NCBI GenBank assembly: GCA_964654695.1
Contig: CAZZKJ010000046.1
Coordinates: 1-19,746 of the forward strand
Direction of reading: 5' to 3'
DNA length: 19,746 nt
Source of the DNA: CAZZKJ01 sp964654695
GTDB taxonomy: Bacteria; Krumholzibacteriota; Krumholzibacteriia; WVZY01
The translations under genes were made by a program, and so were the position numbers. The notes beneath the pieces were generated by a model. It had not been told where the DNA came from. It saw only the letters and a list, made by a program, of their open reading frames with translations, and searched no databases. Every line of letters starts with the position of its first letter. The first letter of the stretch is position 1. Positions 15,343 to 19,746 of the stretch are shown piece after piece.

Positions 15343-17325
15343 TCATTTTGGAGATTCAAACACGATCTCTTTTTTTTCATTCGCTGCAATTTTTCCGCAC
15401 ATTTCATAGAAATCCCCGTATTCTTCAGCGGGAACTGCTGTCTGGGAGTTTAATATCCTTGATTGGATCATCAAATCTCCCTTGGATGCTTCCGTTTTAC
15501 ACTCATAGGAAAACCCGCCGATACTAAGACTCATATCATCCAGAGCACCTGCGAGAATCCATGAAGACGGGTAGCGAATGTGTATCTTCTGCTCGTGGAT
15601 TCTGGAGACACCTAGAAAGTATGGATATGCGCGCGATGTATCATGTTCGAGAACGAGACTCATTATCGGCAACACATGCGGGTTGAGTATTATATATTCC
15701 ATCTCGCGCTTGGAAAGCCGCTTGATTATACCCGACGATTTCAATTCGAACGAATCGCCGCTTTCCTCCGGCATGCTCACATATGCGGTATCCACAACAA
15801 CTCCAAATCCCGGGCTGAAGAAATAATCTTGAACCAGTGCTTTTACTCCTCTGGCTTTATGTTTTTCGAAATAATTAATATCATAATGCCTGTAAAATCC
15901 ATGGGCGCTCCGCCGGAACGTAAATCCAGCTTCGCCGCTGGAATCAACTTCTAAACTTAGTGAATCTATCATCCAGTTTGTGGATAAATCGCTGCGGGGA
16001 AGATGAACCGGTTCACCGCGGTCGGACCCGACTAAAAGAGCGAAAGCTCCTTCATCCGTTGGCGGCAGTTCACCGTAAATACATTCGGAACACGTGGGAT
16101 CCATGTATTCACGGCGGCCGGCAAATTCAACCGCGGATATCACATGATTGAAGTAGATGCTCGGCTCATCTTCGGGCAAAGAAATCATCGGTTTGCTTCT
16201 TACCAGCACATAAAAAGCCTTTATCTCCAACTCTTCCAAAATTGAGTTCAGCAGCGTCGCTTTGTCCTTGCAGTCGCCGTACTTGTATTTGGCTACATCG
16301 TCGGCATCATGAGGCTTATATCCGCCTATTCCCAGTTTAATAGATACATAGCGGATGTTCGATCGGACATAATCGTATGCTTTCCTTACCGCCTGATCCT
16401 TGGGCATTGCATCGAGCCCAAGATTTTTTACAATAGCTTTTACCTTGCTTTTGCCTTTCTTGCTTTCCTCGGTAAGTCTCCGGTACCACCGGGCCACTCC
16501 ATCCCATGATGACAGATCCAACCTTACCCCCAGATCGTGTTCTACCCTGAAATACAAGAAAATCATGGGAGCATATTCCATAAGGCTTCTGACTCCCTTT
16601 TCATTTTTGAAAGCGGAAATGTTATTCATTTCCCAAAGATAGTTGGTTTTGCCGCGCTCTTTTTTGACCGAATATGCGGGTGGATTATCAAATCCCGTCG
16701 TTTTATATTCGATCTTTATGGATTCCGGTGCTTTTACTATCAACCTTCTCTTCAGTATGGGGATGGATCTCCGGAAATCAGCCATATTGCAGAAAAGAAT
16801 ATTATTTACCTGCCAAACCGTTTGCACTTCCAGAATATCTCCGGCTCTGGCATCTTCCAGCGTAAATGTTTTGGTTTTGACATCGCTGTAAATAGAATTC
16901 GGATCAAACCCGCTGATTTCCAGAATTTTATTCTTGTTCAATTCCAGCGTGCTACCATCGGCTTTTATTGTCCTGGCTTTTATCGTCTTTATGGATCTGC
17001 AAAAGCCGCCGCGGTATAAAAACTTTTTTGCATCAGAATTCTTTTTCATCAGCTTTATGACGACTTGCTCGGTGCTGACGGCGCTGTTCTTGTTTTTGAT
17101 TTCTATTTTATTTTCAAGCAGAAGGATAACTGCATCCCGCTTGCTGAAATCGCCCGGAATACCAACAGCAAAATACTTTTCAATATCCTCTTTTGAGAAT
17201 GATTTGGATGAATTTGCAGCAGGGCAGACCTTGCCTGCAGCGAACAGGCAGATAAGCATTAATATCAACAATTTCAGCGGAAAAGGAAGATAGCATTTTG
17301 TGCTTGAGAATAGACGAGATCTCAT
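15343..17325 (-). CDS. DUF3857/transglutaminase-like exported protein
   Basis: This 660-residue protein carries an N-terminal signal peptide (about 17-37), a DUF3857 region (about 60-250) and a transglutaminase-like (papain-fold) domain (about 310-420). The catalytic triad is intact: C352 in YGDCKDKATLL, H394 in YFNHVIS and D409 in EYMDPT. Family members are exported and widespread in Bacteroidota relatives. Their substrates are mostly unknown; peptide cleavage or cross-linking are the possible activities. The ATG at 17325 has GGAG 4 bases upstream. The next gene, a degenerate relative, starts 9 bases after its stop, so the two form a translationally linked pair. It is divergent from the S9 peptidase gene. 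Confidence 0.85.
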   Translation of the reverse strand: MRSRLFSSTKCYLPFPLKLLILMLICLFAAGKVCPAANSSKSFSKEDIEKYFAVGIPGDFSKRDAVILLLENKIEIKNKNSAVSTEQVVIKLMKKNSDAKKFLYRGGFCRSIKTIKARTIKADGSTLELNKNKILEISGFDPNSIYSDVKTKTFTLEDARAGDILEVQTVWQVNNILFCNMADFRRSIPILKRRLIVKAPESIKIEYKTTGFDNPPAYSVKKERGKTNYLWEMNNISAFKNEKGVRSLMEYAPMIFLYFRVEHDLGVRLDLSSWDGVARWYRRLTEESKKGKSKVKAIVKNLGLDAMPKDQAVRKAYDYVRSNIRYVSIKLGIGGYKPHDADDVAKYKYGDCKDKATLLNSILEELEIKAFYVLVRSKPMISLPEDEPSIYFNHVISAVEFAGRREYMDPTCSECIYGELPPTDEGAFALLVGSDRGEPVHLPRSDLSTNWMIDSLSLEVDSSGEAGFTFRRSAHGFYRHYDINYFEKHKARGVKALVQDYFFSPGFGVVVDTAYVSMPEESGDSFELKSSGIIKRLSKREMEYIILNPHVLPIMSLVLEHDTSRAYPYFLGVSRIHEQKIHIRYPSSWILAGALDDMSLSIGGFSYECKTEASKGDLMIQSRILNSQTAVPAEEYGDFYEMCGKIAANEKKEIVFESPK

Positions 17326-17482
17326 AGCGCTCCGACGGTAGCAACCTCCGATGACTTTGTCAATAAAGAAACGTTGCCTGCTGCGTTACGAACGTTGTAT
17401 TCTGGACATGCTGTGAATTATTTCATTGCGGAGCAACCCGTTCTTGCCTTTACGCTCCGGTGTTGAAAAAAGGAGAAGTTCA
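17326..17482. other. Intergenic region between divergent transglutaminase and S9 genes
   Basis: This 157-base region must start transcription in both directions. On the plus strand TTGCCT and TATTCT are 18 bases apart (about 17378-17407), a weak promoter candidate for the S9 gene. On the minus strand TTGACA (17363-17358) has only a poor -10, and its start would nearly coincide with the ATG. No terminator or clear operator is seen. Confidence 0.35.
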
Positions 17483-19630
17483 ATGCATTCGATAATGGAC
17501 ACGGCGCCGTCCGCCGACCGCCAGCGCTGCTTTATAATCCTGCTACTTTTTATTATTTCAGGTTTGATTCTTGGTCTCACCTCCTCCGGTGCCGCTGCCC
17601 GGGTTATAACTTTTAATGATTTTATTTCTTTAGGCCGCGTTTACAATCCCCAGGTATCGCCCGACGGCAAAAAAGTCATATTCGAAGTAGTGTATTACGA
17701 TAAGGCCGCCAACCAAGGCAACAGCGATATATACATGGCGTCTTTAGAGGGAGAAGAGGATGCCGTTCGGCTTACACAAAGCCCTGAGGGTGATTCACAG
17801 GCGAGTTTTTCGCCGGACGGCAAAATGATCACATTCATTTCATCCAGATCCGGCGAACCGCAGATCTGGCTGCTCCCGGTTTCGGGCGGAGAAGCAAGAC
17901 AACTGACTCATCTATCAACCGGAGCTTCCGGCCCGGTCTGGGCTCCTGACGGGAGCAGTATACTTTTTACATCCAGAGTATACCCCGACTGCCCCGACGA
18001 TTCATCCAACGCCGCCAGAATGGAACAGGAGAAAAACGATAAATGCCGGGCCAGGGTAATTACATCTCTGATGTACCGGCATTGGAATCACTGGATCGGA
18101 GAACGGAGAAAACATTTATTCATTATACCCATCGCAGGGGGAGAACCTCGCGATCTGACACCGGGAACGGCAAATGTTCCCACAATAGCCCTGGGAAGCG
18201 GGCATGATTATGCAATGTCCCCCGACTGCTCGGAAATCAGCGTTGTAGCAAACACTTCAGATATGCGCGCGGCAAACACCAACAACGATATCTTCATTAT
18301 AGCCTTGAACGATCTCGCAGCAGCCCCCCGCGGTCCCGGAGACTTTCCCTCCGGTTGGACCCGATTGACCGCTAATACTGCGAATGACAATTACCCGGTT
18401 TATTCGCCGAATGGGAGATTCATTATCTACCGCGCAATGAAACGCGCCGGATTCGAAGCTGACCAATACAGGCTGACTCTCTACGACCGCACGAGGAAAA
18501 CATTCGCAGACATTGGCGCGGATCTCGCCGACAAGATGGATCGCTCGGCAAGAAGCATTGCCTGGGCCCCTGACGGCAAAAAGATTTATGCAACCTGCCA
18601 GGACGGCGCTTATGTTTCCGTGTATGAAATAAACGTTAACAGCAGGAGGGTCAGGCAGCTAACATCAAAGATTTATATTTCGTCTCTCCGGATGACTCCC
18701 GGGTCGGCGAAATTCGTCTTTTTAAAACAGACCGCCGCCGCTCCTTATGAAGTTTTTTCGGCCGACCGGTCTTTCAGAGCGAAAAGCTTCCGCAATCTTT
18801 CAAAGATCAACACCACATCTCTCGCGGCCCTCGACATGGAACAACTGCAGGAATTCGATTTCGAAGGAGCCGGCGGCGCGAAAGTAAACGGGCTGATTTT
18901 GAAGCCGCCGGGATTCAGAGAAGGCCGCAAATATCCATTGATATTTTTGATCCACGGCGGACCCCAGGGGGCCTGGAGCGACAGCTTTCACTGGCGCTGG
19001 AACTACCAGATGTTTGCGGCCCCCGGCTATGTGGTAGCGGCAGTCAACCCGCGCGGAAGCACCGGCTACGGCCAGGTATTTACCGACGAGATATCCCGCG
19101 ATTGGGGAGGAAAAGTCTTCGAAGATCTCATCAAGGGCCAGGAATTCATACTCGATAATTACGGCGCCTTTATAGACGAAAACAGGATCGCAGCGGCCGG
19201 AGCTTCCTACGGCGGATACATGGTCAACTGGATCGAAGGGCACATGGAAAGCTTCAAAAAACCTTTCAGGTGCCTCGTCAACCATGATGGAGTATACAAT
19301 TTAACGAGCATGTATGGAGCCACCGAGGAACTGTGGTTTCCGGAATGGGACCTGGGCGGTACTCCATGGGAGAATCCCGAAGGCTATGCAGAGTTTTCTC
19401 CTCATACGTATGCCGCTAATTTTCACACTCCGATGCTGATCGTTCACGGCCAGCTCGATTACAGAGTGCCTCTTGCGGAAGGCATGCAGGTGTTCACTAC
19501 GCTCAAACGACAGGAAGTACCCGCAAAACTCCTTTACTTCCCGGATGAAGGACATTGGGTGCAAAAACCGCAAAATGCCGAACTTTGGTGGGAAACGGTG
19601 CACGAGTGGCTCCATGAATGGCTGAAATAA
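17483..19630 (+). CDS. S9 family prolyl-oligopeptidase (DPP5-like)
   Basis: This 715-residue exported serine peptidase has a signal peptide (about 14-38), an N-terminal beta-propeller with repeated SPDGK/APDG blades (such as VSPDGKKVIF, FSPDGKMITF, WAPDGSSILF) and a C-terminal alpha/beta-hydrolase domain from about 455. The catalytic triad is S575 in GASYGGYM, D659 in GQLDYRVP and H691 in DEGHWV; the oxyanion-side motif HGGPQGAW is also present. The family cleaves short peptides, often after proline or as a dipeptidyl-peptidase; DPP5-like activity is inferred. The ATG at 17483 follows AAAAGGAG by 7 bases, better than an in-frame TTG at 17426. It pairs functionally with the S46 peptidase elsewhere in the window. 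The gene ends at the boundary of a GC-rich repeat element. Confidence 0.92.
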   Translation: MHSIMDTAPSADRQRCFIILLLFIISGLILGLTSSGAAARVITFNDFISLGRVYNPQVSPDGKKVIFEVVYYDKAANQGNSDIYMASLEGEEDAVRLTQSPEGDSQASFSPDGKMITFISSRSGEPQIWLLPVSGGEARQLTHLSTGASGPVWAPDGSSILFTSRVYPDCPDDSSNAARMEQEKNDKCRARVITSLMYRHWNHWIGERRKHLFIIPIAGGEPRDLTPGTANVPTIALGSGHDYAMSPDCSEISVVANTSDMRAANTNNDIFIIALNDLAAAPRGPGDFPSGWTRLTANTANDNYPVYSPNGRFIIYRAMKRAGFEADQYRLTLYDRTRKTFADIGADLADKMDRSARSIAWAPDGKKIYATCQDGAYVSVYEINVNSRRVRQLTSKIYISSLRMTPGSAKFVFLKQTAAAPYEVFSADRSFRAKSFRNLSKINTTSLAALDMEQLQEFDFEGAGGAKVNGLILKPPGFREGRKYPLIFLIHGGPQGAWSDSFHWRWNYQMFAAPGYVVAAVNPRGSTGYGQVFTDEISRDWGGKVFEDLIKGQEFILDNYGAFIDENRIAAAGASYGGYMVNWIEGHMESFKKPFRCLVNHDGVYNLTSMYGATEELWFPEWDLGGTPWENPEGYAEFSPHTYAANFHTPMLIVHGQLDYRVPLAEGMQVFTTLKRQEVPAKLLYFPDEGHWVQKPQNAELWWETVHEWLHEWLK

Positions 19631-19740
19631 CCCGCGCGGTACTCAGCCCAGATAAGCGCGGGTGGCGCTGATGGGGCCCCCTCGCGCGCAGGTTTTTCAC
19701 GAGCACGAGGGGTGATCAGCGACAGGACCCGCGCGGCACT
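19630..19740. repeat. GC-rich palindromic intergenic element (right end)
   Basis: Immediately after the S9 stop lies a composite element. GCGCGGGT (19656-19663) pairs with ACCCGCGC (19727-19734), CGCTGAT (19666-19672) with ATCAGCG (19715-19721), and CCCCTCG (19678-19684) with CGAGGGG (19706-19712), giving a long imperfect hairpin of about 79 bases. CCCGCGCGGTACTCAGC (19631-19647) also recurs with one change at 39-55. It might terminate transcription of the S9 gene but has no T-run after the stem. Confidence 0.75.
19692..19740. repeat. Dispersed intergenic repeat, right copy
   Basis: This is the second exact 49-base copy of the sequence at 3-51, in the same orientation. Here it forms the loop and right arm of the larger palindrome. 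The sequences beyond the two copies differ (CAGCAAAGG on the left, AAGAGG on the right), so they are separate copies in different contexts. Confidence 0.85.
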
Positions 19741-19746
19741 AAGAGG

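Noticed and set aside
17335..17363. TTGACA plus TACCGT as promoter for the transglutaminase pair
   Set aside because: The -10 is poor, and transcription would begin only about 3 bases before the ATG, excluding the GGAG ribosome site.
19656..19734. Integron attC site
   Set aside because: The imperfect hairpin is suggestive, but no GTTRRRY-type core site at the proper ends and no integrase or cassette layout was found.
1..19746. Terminal repeats as proof of a circular replicon
   Set aside because: The copies are not at the exact ends and their flanks differ on both sides, and no replication or mobilisation gene is present. A broken multi-copy repeat is simpler.

Overview
The window reads as a piece of a Gram-negative (diderm) bacterial chromosome, most likely a poorly cultured lineage of the FCB group (Bacteroidota relatives such as Latescibacterota, Zixibacteria or Krumholzibacteriota). 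This is inferred from gene content: an S46 dipeptidyl-peptidase, DUF3857/transglutaminase proteins, DUF3179 lipoproteins, an SdrD-type lipoprotein, an S9 peptidase and an outer-membrane beta-barrel. No rRNA, tRNA, transposase, phage gene or CRISPR array was seen. No gap between genes exceeds 300 bases; the longest is about 200. I recognise no complete named pathway. The content is mostly cell-envelope and exported proteins.

Layout. Positions 1-62 hold part of a dispersed repeat, directly followed by a MOSC-domain gene (69-500, +). A hairpin terminator separates it from a convergent gene for a secreted protein with five DSFFDI/V motifs (565-1347, -). That gene has a near-consensus promoter behind the S46 peptidase gene (1552-3783, -). 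Next is a DUF3179 lipoprotein (3899-5212, -). It is divergent from a large membrane flavo-iron-sulfur protein (5345-7651, +), which is followed 18 bases later by a ferritin (7670-8182, +).

A long minus-strand block follows. Read in the direction of transcription it contains two genes for DUF3857-type exported proteins 9 bases apart (17325 to 13234), then an SdrD-type lipoprotein behind its own promoter (13121-11859). That gene abuts or overlaps an aspartase/fumarase-superfamily lyase (11838-10396). A second DUF3179 lipoprotein (10258-9131) comes next, overlapping the start of a beta-barrel outer-membrane protein (9141-8224). Divergent from the DUF3857 pair is an S9 prolyl-oligopeptidase-family peptidase (17483-19630, +). 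The window ends in a GC-rich imperfect palindrome carrying an exact second copy of the repeat found at its left edge.

How the genes may fit together (inference): two exported peptidases plus an aspartase-like enzyme would suit peptide and amino-acid use. Paired DUF3179 lipoproteins, one coupled to a barrel, and an active/degenerate transglutaminase pair suggest periplasmic assemblies of unknown purpose. The flavo-iron-sulfur protein next to ferritin suggests electron transfer linked to iron or redox stress. The most unusual items are the DSFFDI-repeat protein, the degenerate transglutaminase partner, the paired DUF3179 proteins with shared cysteines, and the matching repeats at both ends.
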